In this document: positions 11,916 through 11,954 of the stretch, piece after piece
Layout of the letters: every line of letters starts with the position of its first letter
Position numbering within the stretch: position 1 is the stretch's first letter
Assembly: GCA_021839785.1 (NCBI GenBank)
Contig: JAKCAB010000045.1
Coordinates: forward strand, 1 to 11,954
Direction of reading: 5' to 3'
Length of the DNA stretch: 11,954 bases
Source of the DNA: a bacterium
GTDB lineage: Bacteria > Verrucomicrobiota > Verrucomicrobiae > Limisphaerales > J093
Translations under genes and position numbers: made by a program
Notes under the pieces: generated by a model
The model's input: the letters and a program-made list of their open reading frames with translations, nothing else
The model's database searches: none
Told to the model about the DNA's origin: nothing

Positions 11916-11954
11916 ATGCCAGAGTACCTCGCCCCCGGAGTCTTCGTCGAAGAG
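11916..11954 (+). CDS. Contractile tail sheath protein, N-terminus only (cut by window end)
   Basis: Thirteen codons are present, encoding MPEYLAPGVFVEE. This is the highly characteristic beginning of phage-tail-sheath family proteins (MP-x-YL-x-PGVYVEE), whose first strand forms the extended arm that links neighbouring sheath subunits. The sheath contracts to drive the inner tube through a target membrane. With the DUF4255 gene two positions upstream, an extracellular contractile injection system is more likely than a prophage. The gene is incomplete only because the window stops here. The identification rests on a short but distinctive motif plus context. Confidence 0.8.
   Translation, partial: MPEYLAPGVFVEE

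Noticed and set aside
10544..11954. Prophage or type VI secretion origin for the tail genes
   Set aside because: DUF4255 is typical of eCIS and not of T6SS; no phage head, integrase or lysis gene is seen in the window. It cannot be fully excluded without the sequence to the right.

Overview
The window reads as a high-GC chromosomal segment from a member of the Verrucomicrobiota (PVC group), most likely a Pedosphaerales/Limisphaerales-type bacterium. This is inferred, not proven. The clues are a pseudopilin with the FTLIELL leader and a C-terminal H-x9-DG motif, a short lipoprotein encoded just before it, the style of the other proteins, and GC-rich hairpin and degenerate dispersed repeats between genes. 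No rRNA, tRNA, CRISPR array or intact insertion sequence was seen.

Layout, left to right. An acyl-CoA thioesterase (225-668, +) is convergent with a two-gene minus-strand unit: a lipoprotein (1649-1966) followed by the H-x9-DG pseudopilin (683-1645). A roughly 300-base gap follows, holding only start-less, coding-like fragments. Next come a DedA membrane protein and a cupin whose reading frames abut (2303-3303, +). A repeat-bearing gap of about 450 bases ends in a good sigma-70-type promoter and a GGAGGA ribosome binding site for a soluble PAS-PAS-HisKA-HATPase sensor kinase (3762-5375, +). The primosomal helicase PriA (5458-7698, -) converges on it. The gap upstream of priA (7699-8091) carries two alternating GC-rich hairpin repeats. 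A coupled pair follows (8092-10247, +): a phosphate acetyltransferase catalytic protein and a separate BioD-like/DRTGG protein. Together they carry the three parts found in one long Pta polypeptide, in swapped order.

The most interesting part is the right end. After a 296-base gap with nested inverted repeats comes the start of what looks like an extracellular contractile injection system (eCIS) locus. It has a DUF4255 (Pvc16/Afp16-like tail-end) protein, a 249-residue protein of unknown function coupled to it by a GTGA overlap, and the first 13 codons of a contractile tail sheath gene with a clear Shine-Dalgarno site. The rest of that locus lies beyond the window, so its effectors and type cannot be judged here.

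The other genes are mostly housekeeping and show no functional link to the injection system.
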